Below are positions 8,566-16,256 of a stretch of 64,000 nt of DNA, piece by piece. Within the stretch, counting starts at the first letter, position 1. Every line of letters starts with the position of its first letter. The stretch is from Candidatus Latescibacterota bacterium. GTDB taxonomy: Bacteria > Latescibacterota > UBA2968. The position numbers were made by a program, and so were the translations under genes. Location of the stretch: contig JAJEHL010000026.1 of the NCBI GenBank assembly GCA_022823725.1, positions 372,001 through 436,000 of the forward strand, written 5' to 3'. The notes under the pieces are model-generated. The model was not told the origin of the DNA, searched no databases, and saw only the letters and a list, made by a program, of their open reading frames with translations.

Positions 8566-9513
8566 TTAATGTGTGATTGCGACGGGTTCTGTGAGACATT
8601 CGCCGCGCATGGCGCGCGATCGGTCGTAATAAGTCCACAGGTCTTCGAGTTCAAATTCCGCTTCTATGTCTTCTACGGATATATCTTCCATGAGAGATTC
8701 GAATACAAATGTGGCTTCGGGGCGCATGATGTGGATGCGGACCCCTGCGCCATAGGTGCTGTGTATGTCGCCGAGTTTGTTCTGGTTGAAGTCGAGGTGA
8801 TAGGCTTTGGTGTCTGCGTTGATTTCGGCAAACGCAAAGGGCGGGAGTTTGCCCTGTTCCACGAGGGGTTCACTATAGCCCTGCCACGCGAGGCGGTGGC
8901 CGCACATGTCGGTGATGGAGCTTTCCTGGGATTGGCTGACGACGAGAAAGACGCCGTAATCGCGTGCCCAGGCGGCGTGTCGCATGCCGCCGTTGAACAT
9001 GCTGGGGAAGAAGACCATGCGCGCACCCGAGCGGGCGAGCATCATGGCCACTTCGGGAAATTTAAGGTCAAAGCAGATGCACATGCCCACGCGACCGCAG
9101 TCTGTGGCGAAAGTGTTGGCCTGGGTGCCGGGCAGGGTGCCGCGTTCCATTTCGTTGACAGTGGGTTGCACTTTGTGGTAGCGGCCCATGACGTTTCCAT
9201 CTCGACCGATGAGGACGGCTGCATTGAAGGTCTGGTCTTCCCACCGCTCTTGCATGCCGACGATGACATGGGTGCCGATTTCCGCGGCTGCTTTGCCAAT
9301 GGCTTCGGTTGTGGGACCGGGTATGGGTTCGCCCATCCAGGCTTCGCTGTCCTGGGGACAGCCGAGTTCTCGCGCGACTTCGGTGAAGCACACAAAGTCG
9401 GGGCAGTACGGGGCTGTTTCTTCGAGGTGGCGCACCATGTGTTCTACGTTTTGTTCTACGTTTTTGTACCCACCTCTTGGGAATGAGATGCTGAGGAGTT
9501 TTACGGTTTTCAT
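8566..9513 (-). CDS. Carbon-nitrogen hydrolase (nitrilase superfamily)
   Basis: 315-residue amidohydrolase with the nitrilase Glu-Lys-Cys triad: Glu45 in VCFTEVAREL, Lys114 in RYHKVQPTVNE and Cys147 in CICFDLKFPE. Members hydrolyse amides or N-carbamoyl compounds. The start at 9513 has GAAAGGAGA upstream. It sits 26 bp after the oxidoreductase gene and 12 bp before the DUF1080 gene on the same strand, so it is probably part of a three-gene catabolic operon. The specific substrate is not evident. Confidence 0.9.
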   Translation of the reverse strand: MKTVKLLSISFPRGGYKNVEQNVEHMVRHLEETAPYCPDFVCFTEVARELGCPQDSEAWMGEPIPGPTTEAIGKAAAEIGTHVIVGMQERWEDQTFNAAVLIGRDGNVMGRYHKVQPTVNEMERGTLPGTQANTFATDCGRVGMCICFDLKFPEVAMMLARSGARMVFFPSMFNGGMRHAAWARDYGVFLVVSQSQESSITDMCGHRLAWQGYSEPLVEQGKLPPFAFAEINADTKAYHLDFNQNKLGDIHSTYGAGVRIHIMRPEATFVFESLMEDISVEDIEAEFELEDLWTYYDRSRAMRGECLTEPVAITH

Positions 9514-9539
9514 GGCTTTCTCCTTTCAAAAAAATGTAC

Positions 9540-10511
9540 CTATCGTTCACCGTAATAGGTGATTAGACACTGATCCATGACCCATGACGCACGGGCACCA
9601 CTTTCACCAGTGGATACGCATTGGCCTTCGCCGCGCAGTTCGTTGACGATGGTTTGTATCAGGGGTTGTTGGACGTGTGGGGGATTGGGCGCGGCGATGT
9701 GTTCTTCTGTGCCGTTGCGTTTGAGGATGATGTCGGTGTCTGCGAAGACGGGGGTTTGGATTTCGCCTTCGGATCCCGTAAATGTGATGCGGTTGTCGGC
9801 GTGGTCGGCGTGGAAGTTCCAGATGCCTGTGCCCAGGACACCACTTTCAAATTCAAATGCAGCGGTTGTTACGTCTTCGGCTTCGTACGTTCCGCCGGTG
9901 TTGAGTGCGTAGCCGCTGGCACGGGTGATGGGGCTGACGAGGAAGTCGAGGATGTCGATGCCGTGTGATGCGAGGTCGAGGAATTTGCCCGCGCCAGCGA
10001 TGGCTGGGTCGAATCGCCAGTTGTTGGGGTTTGTGTCGAGTTTGCCGTATTGGACGATGTGTACAGATGTGAGGGTTCCTATGGCGCCTTCGCGGAGGAG
10101 TTCGCGGACTTTTTTAAAGCGCGGGAGTTCACGGCGGTAATAGGCGACGTAGAGGGGGAGATTTTTGGCTTTGAAGGTTTTGACCATTTGTGCGCATTCG
10201 CGGTGGTTCATGGCCATGGGTTTTTCGACGTAACAGGGTTTGCCTGCTTCGGCAACGCGCAGGGCGTAGTCGCAGTGTGTGGAGGGCGGTGTGGCGATGT
10301 ACACGGCGTTGACGTCGGGGTGATGGATGACGTCGGCGGCGTTGTTGGTGGATTGGGGTACGCCGTGGCGTTTGGCGAAGTCCGCGGCTTTTTCACCGTC
10401 TCGACGCATGACGATGACGAGTTCTGAGTGGTCCGCTTTGTAAAAGCCCGGACCACTTTTGACTTCGCATACGTTACCACAACCGATGATGCCCCATTTT
10501 ACTGTTTGCAT
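9540..10511 (-). CDS. Gfo/Idh/MocA family oxidoreductase
   Basis: 323-residue NAD(P)-dependent sugar/inositol dehydrogenase-type enzyme. An N-terminal Rossmann motif (KWGIIGCGNVCEVKSG), the VYIATPPSTHCDYAL segment and the EKPMAMNHREC motif (catalytic Lys about 97) are all present. The C-terminal alpha/beta domain includes GKFLDLASHGIDILDFL with the conserved His. It is first in the operon with the nitrilase and DUF1080 genes. AAAGGACC precedes the start. The substrate is unknown; a sugar or cyclitol is likely from the family. Confidence 0.92.
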   Translation of the reverse strand: MQTVKWGIIGCGNVCEVKSGPGFYKADHSELVIVMRRDGEKAADFAKRHGVPQSTNNAADVIHHPDVNAVYIATPPSTHCDYALRVAEAGKPCYVEKPMAMNHRECAQMVKTFKAKNLPLYVAYYRRELPRFKKVRELLREGAIGTLTSVHIVQYGKLDTNPNNWRFDPAIAGAGKFLDLASHGIDILDFLVSPITRASGYALNTGGTYEAEDVTTAAFEFESGVLGTGIWNFHADHADNRITFTGSEGEIQTPVFADTDIILKRNGTEEHIAAPNPPHVQQPLIQTIVNELRGEGQCVSTGESGARASWVMDQCLITYYGER

Positions 10512-10528
10512 TAGAAGGTCCTTTCATT

Positions 10529-10565
10529 AAAATTCAGTCATTATCTCGATTCACAAGATTCTGTA
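10529..10565. repeat. Direct repeat, left copy (37 bp)
   Basis: Begins AAAATTCAGTC and ends TTCTGTA; 34 of 37 bases match 11100-11136. The right copy includes the last codons of the leftward membrane-protein gene (11105-11641). The left copy is therefore a detached duplicate of that gene's 3' end, about 570 bp away, on the other side of the VapBC remnant. Confidence 0.85.
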
Positions 10566-10582
10566 GGTTTGACAGAATTGGC

Positions 10583-10673
10583 TTGACAAGCAAGGGATGA
10601 TTCTTAACTATTTATTTTATAGACAGCGATTATGAGCGTCACATTGCCTCACAATGATTAAAAAGGAAATGTT
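10583..10673 (+). promoter_or_regulatory. Candidate promoter of the antitoxin-like gene
   Basis: TTGACA at 10583-10588 is a perfect -35; an AT-rich stretch (AACTATTTATTTTAT) follows after about 17 bases and could hold the -10. AAGGAAATG lies just before the ATG at 10674. Confidence 0.4.
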
Positions 10674-10895
10674 ATGGCTATTGTTCACATTGATCTGACA
10701 GATCGCGAAAATGATTGTCTTATGACAATTGCACGCGAGACTGGCAAGAGTCAGGATGAATTACTGCGCGATGCTGTTCATCTTATGATTTCGCAATTTC
10801 AGCAGTCAGACCGACGCGCCTTGCTTCAGAGTGCCCGCGGAATGTGGAAAGATCGCACAGATCTACCTTGGATGTCCACCAGGCAAAACTGGTGA
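10674..10895 (+). CDS. Ribbon-helix-helix-like antitoxin, probably orphan
   Basis: 73-residue protein with the N-terminal pattern VHIDLTDRENDCLMTIARET and then KSQDELLRDAVHLMI, as in short RHH-type antitoxins of VapBC modules (DNA-binding strand followed by two helices). The tail ARGMWKDRTDLP is also typical of such antitoxins, but the last residues (WMSTRQNW) look unrelated. In another frame the same DNA reads like the end of a PIN toxin (10865-10957), as if a deletion had joined antitoxin and toxin. AAGGAAATG precedes the start. Confidence 0.6.
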   Translation: MAIVHIDLTDRENDCLMTIARETGKSQDELLRDAVHLMISQFQQSDRRALLQSARGMWKDRTDLPWMSTRQNW

Positions 10896-10957
10896 CATTG
10901 AACCGAAGACACTTCCCCATGTTACAGGAGATCATTACACCTTATCAGAAGAAGTAG
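10865..10957 (+). pseudogene. Remnant of a VapC-like PIN toxin C-terminus
   Basis: Read from 10865 in frame, the DNA encodes about 30 residues including AKLVTLNRRHFPMLQEIITP and then a stop at 10955. The pattern T-x-N-x-x-HF followed by a short tail is how many PIN-domain toxins end. The catalytic acidic residues are missing, so it cannot be an active toxin. It overlaps the 3' end of the antitoxin-like frame, consistent with an internal deletion of a vapBC pair. Confidence 0.5.
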
Positions 10958-11063
10958 ATCATTGTGAAAATATGGATTAAACTATGAACCCGCAATCGGT
11001 GTACAACTGCGACCGCAGTTCATTCCAGAATGATTGTGGGTTCTGTTTTTTCTTTATCTGACA

Positions 11064-11095
11064 TAAAGATCCTCAATGGTATCAGGGTCTTTTTG
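11064..11095. terminator. Possible hairpin terminator
   Basis: Imperfect inverted repeat AAAGATCCT and AGGGTCTTTTT around a short loop, ending in a T run on the plus strand. It lies after the VapBC remnant and next to the end of the leftward membrane-protein gene. Confidence 0.4.
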
Positions 11096-11099
11096 TAAT

Positions 11100-11136
11100 A
11101 AAATTCAGTCCTTATCTCGATTCACAACGTTCTGTA
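11100..11136. repeat. Direct repeat, right copy (37 bp)
   Basis: Matches 10529-10565 with three mismatches. It covers the stop and last codons of the membrane-protein gene, so this is probably the original copy. Confidence 0.85.
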
Positions 11137-11641
11137 ATTTTGATGGGACGGAGCCACCTGCGAGCAAATAGATTCCCAGGCCCATATAGATTATAGCGGC
11201 GATGCCCTCTGACCAGAGATGTGAGGGCAGGTCACGGATCCAGAGATACCAGGGCATGGTTTTATTTTCAACAAAAAAAAGAAAGATAATTCCCTGCTTG
11301 ATTATTTTGGGCACACCTGTGAACACCATATACACCCCGATGAGTCGCATGCCCATTCTGTAAAGCACCTGGGGCCAGTTGTTGTCGGGTGAAATTTCAA
11401 TTTCCCGTTCAACAGGGTCTAATTTTTGTGCGATTGCGTCGGCGTATTTTATAAATACATAAGCGAAGATGAGATAGAGAAACGGTAGAGCAAAATATAT
11501 ATAAATCCCACTTGCCGGCGTATCGGCCTGGATCATTAAAAATCCCTGGGGTATTAATCCAAGCATACTTACTACATTTACCAGAAACATCAATCCAAAA
11601 ATTTTGCAGGCAACTTTAATGAGCGCGTGTGAATGGATCAT
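11105..11641 (-). CDS. Four-helix inner-membrane protein of unknown function
   Basis: 178-residue hydrophobic protein with about four membrane segments (around residues 8-30, 38-60, 92-125 and 145-165). I do not recognise a functional family. The start ATG at 11641 is chosen because CGGAGA lies six bases upstream; the frame stays open into the palindromic repeat at 11679-11736, which is unlikely to be coding. The gene is leftward and follows no obvious operon partner. Its last 30 bp are duplicated at 10529-10565. Confidence 0.6.
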   Translation of the reverse strand: MIHSHALIKVACKIFGLMFLVNVVSMLGLIPQGFLMIQADTPASGIYIYFALPFLYLIFAYVFIKYADAIAQKLDPVEREIEISPDNNWPQVLYRMGMRLIGVYMVFTGVPKIIKQGIIFLFFVENKTMPWYLWIRDLPSHLWSEGIAAIIYMGLGIYLLAGGSVPSKLQNVVNRDKD

Positions 11642-11678
11642 GGATCGTCTCCGATCTGTAGTTTTATGTGCGTGAGGC

Positions 11679-11736
11679 TGGATCGCGGCCCCGTATAAAG
11701 GCACTACGGGACATGCTTACACCCTGCCGCGATGAC
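11679..11736. repeat. Dispersed palindrome, long (58-nt) form
   Basis: Arms TGGATCGCGG and CCGCGATGAC enclose an inner hairpin CCCGTA..TACGGG followed by CATGCTTACACCC. It is the same length as the copy at 25575-25632 and has the same arms as the 31-nt forms at 28947-28977 and 52810-52840. Confidence 0.8.
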
Positions 11737-11811
11737 GATTGTCGTCTCTTTCTACTTCCCATTTCTCTTGTATTTTGCCTTTTATCTGTGTCTATCTGCG
11801 CCATCTGCGGA

Positions 11812-12843
11812 TCACACTTCTCCCGGTGTCGGCGCGTCTTCTCGTAGCAAGCCCTCGGATTTTAGTTCTGCCCAGAGGTCTGAGGGTATGGGGTGCTGGT
11901 AGTTTTTGATGTTTGCATGGATGTATTCGGGTTTGAGGGCGCCGGGGATGATGGCGGCGACGCTGGGGTGTGCGAGTGGGAACTGGATTGCTGCTGCGGG
12001 AAGTGGTACGTTGTGTGCATTGCATATTGTTTCTATTTTTCGGGTTTTTTCTATGATTTCTGAGGTTGCGGTGTCGTATGCATATAATGCGCCTTCAACG
12101 GGTCCTGTGGCGAGGATGCCCGAGGCGAATACGGAGCCGATGACGATGTCGGCACCGTGTTCGGCGCATTTTGGAAATTCTTCGTCCAATGGGTCCTGGT
12201 TGAGGAGGGTGTAGGGCATGGCGACGATGAAGAAGTCTATATCGAGCATGTCTAAAAATCGGGGGATGAGTCCCATCATGTTGAGGCCCACGCCAATGCC
12301 TTTGATTTGTCCGCTTGAGCGCAGTTCGTCCAGGGCGCGCCAGCCGCTTGTGTAGATTTGAGCGAGGGTGGCGGTTACCATGTCTTCGGAGGTGTGGAAG
12401 AAGTAATCGGGGTCGTGAATGAGGAGCAGATCTACGGCGTGTAAGCTGAGTCGCTGAAGGCTGTCTTCATAAGATCGCATGATGCCGTCATAGCTGTAGT
12501 CAAAGGCGTATTCAAAGGGCAAGCCGCCAATCCACATGTCTTTGTCAAATGTTTTGAGGTCGCGGGTGGCTTTTAATACGCGTCCGACTTTGGTGGAGAT
12601 GGCAAATTCTTCTCTGTTCTGTTGTCGCAGAAAATGGCCGAGGCGGTGTTCGCTTTTGCCATAGCCGTAATAGGGAGCTGTGTCGAAGTATCGGATGCCC
12701 GCATCCCAGGCGGCTTGCAAGGTGTCTTGCGCCTGTGTTTCGCTTACGAGTTCGAATAGATCACCTATGGGCGCGCCGCCCATGCCCATTTCGGTTACTT
12801 CGAGGCCCGTTCGTCCAATGGTTCGCGTTTTGATTGTGTTCAT
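11812..12843 (-). CDS. Aldo/keto reductase (D-threo-aldose 1-dehydrogenase-like)
   Basis: 343-residue NADP-dependent reductase or dehydrogenase with the AKR barrel. Catalytic residues are visible: Asp54 and Tyr59 in RYFDTAPYYGYGKSEHRLG, Lys85 in FAISTKVGRVL and His143 in LLIHDPDYFF. The pattern matches the L-fucose/D-threo-aldose 1-dehydrogenase branch. The ATG at 12843 (MNTIKTRTIGRTGLEV) is preferred over an upstream in-frame codon because AGGAGA sits before it and the upstream DNA is a hairpin repeat. It lies 45 bp after a sulfatase gene on the same strand, so both may act on sulfated sugars. Confidence 0.92.
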   Translation of the reverse strand: MNTIKTRTIGRTGLEVTEMGMGGAPIGDLFELVSETQAQDTLQAAWDAGIRYFDTAPYYGYGKSEHRLGHFLRQQNREEFAISTKVGRVLKATRDLKTFDKDMWIGGLPFEYAFDYSYDGIMRSYEDSLQRLSLHAVDLLLIHDPDYFFHTSEDMVTATLAQIYTSGWRALDELRSSGQIKGIGVGLNMMGLIPRFLDMLDIDFFIVAMPYTLLNQDPLDEEFPKCAEHGADIVIGSVFASGILATGPVEGALYAYDTATSEIIEKTRKIETICNAHNVPLPAAAIQFPLAHPSVAAIIPGALKPEYIHANIKNYQHPIPSDLWAELKSEGLLREDAPTPGEV

Positions 12844-12863
12844 GAGGTATTTCTCCTGGATGG

Positions 12864-12881
12864 GCGGGTTTCCCAACCCGC
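12864..12881. repeat. Short intergenic hairpin
   Basis: GCGGGTT-tccc-AACCCGC between the sulfatase stop and the aldo-keto reductase ribosome site. It could attenuate or stabilise the shared transcript. No T run follows, so it is not a classical terminator. Confidence 0.6.
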
Positions 12882-12888
12882 TCCTACG

Positions 12889-14310
12889 TTACACTGTGGG
12901 TAATGGCGCGTCGTCACCTGTTTCGCGTTGCCAGAGGCGAATTTTTGCCGCCATTTTGCGGATGCGATCTCTGTGTTCGGGGTCGTCGAATAGGTTGGTG
13001 AGTTCATGGGGGTCGCTGTTCAGGTCGAATAATTCGCATTGGTCGCCCGCGCACAGGTTGAGTTTCCATCGGTCGGCTGTTACGATTGAACGCCAGGGGA
13101 GGGTGGCGATTAAGTTGATCTGCGGTGAGCCGAGGTTGCGATCTCCCAGTCCGTTCCATTGAATAAAGACGTCGGTATCGTCAAGCGTTTCTCTGCCTTC
13201 GAGGACAGGCACGCGGCTGGTGCCTTGCAGGTGGTCGGGTACGGGTTGCCCCATGAGGTCTAATAAGGTGGGGACGAGATCAATATGGCTGATGTTGCCG
13301 GGGATCATTCGGTGTTTGCGCCCGAGATGGGGGATCCGCATGAGGAGCGGCACTTTGGCAGAGGGTTCGAAGAATGCGCGTTTTTCCAGCATGCCCTGGT
13401 CGCCTGCCATTTCGCCGTGGTCAGAGCTGAACACGACTACGGTGTTGTCGGCGTGGCCGGATTTTTCAAGGGCGTCCATCAGTCTGCCCAATGCCCGATC
13501 TACGAGTGTGACAGTGCCGTAGTATTCTGCGCGGAATTTTCGCAGTTTTGCTTCTGCGGTGTGTTGTTCTTCAGGGGTTGCATTGGGTTGTATATTGCGT
13601 TCTGCCCTCAGTCTGTTAAATAGCGATGCGCCCTCAGGATAGCGCGTGAATGCGGGACCTACGGGCACTTTGTTGGGGTCGTGTATATGTTTCATCGGTC
13701 CGGAGACAGGCGGGTGTGGCTCGGGGCAGTGGACTTGTAGCATAAAGGGTTTGTCGCGTTCTGCCATCAGAAAGCGGGCGGCTTCGTCGCATAGAAAGGA
13801 TACCATGGACAGGTGTTCGGGCAGGTTTGCGCGCAGTTGTCCGGAGAATACGCGGTGTCCAGCTTGTGTTGTTTTGTCTGGTTCGATTCCGTTTTCCACC
13901 AAAAACTGGTGATACGGTGTGTCCGGGTGATCAATGACCCAGGGCAGTTCGAAGACGGGTAGCCATTCGTCAAATCCGTGTTGTCGCGTTGTTTCTTTGC
14001 CCAGATGCCATTTACCGTAGTAGGCTTTGTGGTAGTCGTCTGACGTCATTTCTGCGATGGATTTGATTGCCGGGTTGAGTAAGATGTTGTTTTTGGTCAT
14101 TCCGGCAGCGTGTGGATACAGTCCTGTTACCAGAGTGGCGCGCGATGGCGTGCAGACGGGTTGCGTGCAATAGGGGTTTTCGAAGACAAAGCTCTCATTG
14201 GCGAGGGCGTTCGTGTTCTGTGCCTGGATCCAGTCGTTGCCATAACACGCCATGGTGTCGGAGCGTTGTTGATCGGTCATGAATACCAGGATGTTGGGTT
14301 GGCGCTGCAT
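12889..14310 (-). CDS. Formylglycine-dependent sulfatase
   Basis: 473-residue type I sulfatase that hydrolyses sulfate esters. The N-terminal metal motif NILVFMTDQQRSDT and the formylglycine signature Cys53-T-P-S-R (PVCTPSRATLVTG) are present; Cys53 must be oxidised by a formylglycine synthase. A second metal/substrate block VVVFSSDHGEMAGD lies near residue 305. There is no signal peptide at the chosen start (14310, after AAAGG), so it looks cytoplasmic, which is atypical for the family. It is followed by an aldo-keto reductase gene. Confidence 0.93.
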   Translation of the reverse strand: MQRQPNILVFMTDQQRSDTMACYGNDWIQAQNTNALANESFVFENPYCTQPVCTPSRATLVTGLYPHAAGMTKNNILLNPAIKSIAEMTSDDYHKAYYGKWHLGKETTRQHGFDEWLPVFELPWVIDHPDTPYHQFLVENGIEPDKTTQAGHRVFSGQLRANLPEHLSMVSFLCDEAARFLMAERDKPFMLQVHCPEPHPPVSGPMKHIHDPNKVPVGPAFTRYPEGASLFNRLRAERNIQPNATPEEQHTAEAKLRKFRAEYYGTVTLVDRALGRLMDALEKSGHADNTVVVFSSDHGEMAGDQGMLEKRAFFEPSAKVPLLMRIPHLGRKHRMIPGNISHIDLVPTLLDLMGQPVPDHLQGTSRVPVLEGRETLDDTDVFIQWNGLGDRNLGSPQINLIATLPWRSIVTADRWKLNLCAGDQCELFDLNSDPHELTNLFDDPEHRDRIRKMAAKIRLWQRETGDDAPLPTV

Positions 14311-14420
14311 GTGAGCCTTTCTATTTTGACTTTTATGGGAGGCAGGAACAATCAAGGGGCAATATCTGTCAAATTGGGTGAAAAACAAGTTGAAAATCAC
14401 ATTGCGAAGGAGGAAATCCT

Positions 14421-15722
14421 ATGGTTGGTCGAATAGTTCGTATGGTTTGTGTTGTCGCTCTTGTTCCACTATGTGCTGATGCAGATAATTGGCCGCAGTG
14501 GCGCGGTCCGCAGCAAGATGGGGTGAGTACGGCCAAAAATTTGCCTGCGTCCTGGAGTCTTGAAGAGAATATTATCTGGAAGGCTGAGTTGCCTTCGTGG
14601 AGCGGGAGTACGCCCATTATCTGGGATGATCGCATTTTTCTGACGTCACCATCGCCTGCACAGAGGCCAGAGGAACAGCAACCGGGCGGACCGGAGATTT
14701 TTATTTTGTGTTTGTCGAGAAAAGATGGCAGTGAACTCTGGCGGTATAAGTTGGATGAGGGCAATGTGCTGCGGCGCAAGCACAATACTACGTCGCCGTC
14801 GCCTGTTACGGATGGCGCGCATGTGTGGGTGGTTACGGGCAATGGGGTTGTGACGTGTTTGGATGTGGCGGGAAAAGCGGTCTGGTCGCGCGATCTCCAA
14901 AAGGATTACGGCAGATTTGGTCTGCTTTTTGGGTATGCGTCTTCGCCGATTTTGTACGATGGGAAGCTCATTCTTCAGGTGCTTCACGGGATGCGTACGG
15001 ATGATCCTTCGTATGTCGTGGCACTGGACGCCGGGAGTGGGAAGGAAGTTTGGCGTAAGGAGCGGCCGACAGATGCTATTCGGGAGTCTCCGGATTCTTA
15101 TACGACGCCTACGCTTTTGGAGCGCGATGGCGAGACTCAGATTGTTATTACGGGTGGGGATTGTGTGACGGGTCACGATCCGGATACGGGGCGCGAGGTC
15201 TGGCGGGCAAATGGGTTGAATCCCGGCCGGAGGGGCAATTATCGGATTGTTGCGTCTCCTGTGGTGGTTGGGGATATGATTTATGCACCGACCCGGCAGC
15301 GGCCCTTGCTGGCGTTGGCTGCTGGTGGTACGGGCGATGTTTCCGATAATGTGGTGTGGAAATGGGAGGGTGCTGCTGCGCCAGATGTGCCTACGCCGAC
15401 GAGTGATGGGAAGTATTTTTATATGGTTGATGATCGCGGGCGGGCAATGTGTCTGGACGCGAAGACCGGGGCTGTGGTGTGGGGTCCTGAGCGGACGGCA
15501 CAGGGGATTGTGAGTGCGTCCCCCCATCTGGCGGATGGGAAGTTGTTTTTGCTGAATGAAGATGCCGTGACGACTGTTTTGGCCGCTGGTCCCAAATTTG
15601 AGGTTTTGGGCACGAATGAACTGGATGGTACGTACACACTGTCATCACCCGTGTCCTCAGGGTCACAGCTTTTTATTCGGACGGCGACGCATTTGTATTG
15701 TATTGGGTACGGTGAGGAGTAA
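14421..15722 (+). CDS. Exported PQQ-like beta-propeller protein
   Basis: 433-residue protein with a signal peptide (about residues 1-22, ending CADADNW) and a PQQ/quinoprotein-type propeller beginning NWPQWRGPQQDGVS. Repeated blade motifs such as DGSELWRYKL, AGKAVWSRDL, SGKEVWRKE and TGREVWRANG are spaced about 50 residues apart. This WPQWRGP family is common in planctomycetes and related phyla; most members have no defined enzyme activity and no PQQ site. GAAGGAGG precedes the start. A strong terminator follows at 15744. Confidence 0.88.
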   Translation: MVGRIVRMVCVVALVPLCADADNWPQWRGPQQDGVSTAKNLPASWSLEENIIWKAELPSWSGSTPIIWDDRIFLTSPSPAQRPEEQQPGGPEIFILCLSRKDGSELWRYKLDEGNVLRRKHNTTSPSPVTDGAHVWVVTGNGVVTCLDVAGKAVWSRDLQKDYGRFGLLFGYASSPILYDGKLILQVLHGMRTDDPSYVVALDAGSGKEVWRKERPTDAIRESPDSYTTPTLLERDGETQIVITGGDCVTGHDPDTGREVWRANGLNPGRRGNYRIVASPVVVGDMIYAPTRQRPLLALAAGGTGDVSDNVVWKWEGAAAPDVPTPTSDGKYFYMVDDRGRAMCLDAKTGAVVWGPERTAQGIVSASPHLADGKLFLLNEDAVTTVLAAGPKFEVLGTNELDGTYTLSSPVSSGSQLFIRTATHLYCIGYGEE

Positions 15723-15743
15723 ACGGGATCTGTCCAGAAAGAG

Positions 15744-15777
15744 AACGCCCCAGCATCGTTGTGCCGGGGCGTTTTTC
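15744..15777 (+). terminator. Rho-independent terminator
   Basis: Stem CGCCCC..GGGGCG with an inner GCA..TGC pairing, followed by TTTTTC. It lies just after the beta-propeller gene and before the deaminase gene. Confidence 0.85.
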
Positions 15778-15793
15778 ACGCCAGGTATGTCCA

Positions 15794-16240
15794 ATGTCTG
15801 AATATTCTCAAATTGAGTTGGAAAACTTCATGGCCGCCGCGCTCGTGGAGGGCAGAAAAGCACTTCCCGGGTGTTTGCCCAATCCGCCGGTTGGATGTGT
15901 GCTGGTGCGAGAGGGAAAAATTATCGCCCGGGGATATAGTAATCCACCGGGACAATTTCACGCAGAGGCGATGGCGCTCGCACAAGTGGCGGGTTCACTG
16001 GAGGATGTTACGGCATTTGTCACTTTGGAGCCGTGTTCTTTTTACGGGCGTACGCCTTCGTGTGCTCAGGCACTTGTTAAAAGAAAAATCCGAGACGTCT
16101 TTGTCGCCCTCATTGACCCGCATCCCAAAAATCGCGGGCGCGGTATTCAAATCCTCAAAGACGCAGATATTCCCGTGCAGGTCGGTCTGTTAGAGGAAAA
16201 GGCTGAGAAAGATTTGCGTCTTTATTTGTGTAAAAGTTAA
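15794..16240 (+). CDS. RibD-type deaminase, single domain
   Basis: 148-residue zinc deaminase like the N-terminal half of RibD (pyrimidine deaminase of riboflavin synthesis). The zinc and proton-shuttle residues are visible: His56 and Glu58 in QFHAEAMAL, and Cys81 and Cys90 in LEPCSFYGRTPSC. The substrate loop PNPPVGCVLV is conserved. The C-terminal reductase domain of full RibD is absent: the protein stops after RLYLCKS. It is either a split RibD whose reductase lies elsewhere or a deaminase with another substrate. The ATG at 15794 is chosen from homology; an upstream in-frame start at 15761 would begin inside the terminator. Confidence 0.85.
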   Translation: MSEYSQIELENFMAAALVEGRKALPGCLPNPPVGCVLVREGKIIARGYSNPPGQFHAEAMALAQVAGSLEDVTAFVTLEPCSFYGRTPSCAQALVKRKIRDVFVALIDPHPKNRGRGIQILKDADIPVQVGLLEEKAEKDLRLYLCKS

Positions 16241-16256
16241 TCCATAAGGAGACACT

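Noticed and set aside
8197-9486. 429-codon plus-strand open frame
   Set aside because: Antisense to the nitrilase and DUF1080 genes, which have catalytic motifs and ribosome sites.
14646-15527. 293-codon minus-strand open frame
   Set aside because: Shadow of the beta-propeller gene; Arg/Ile-rich composition.
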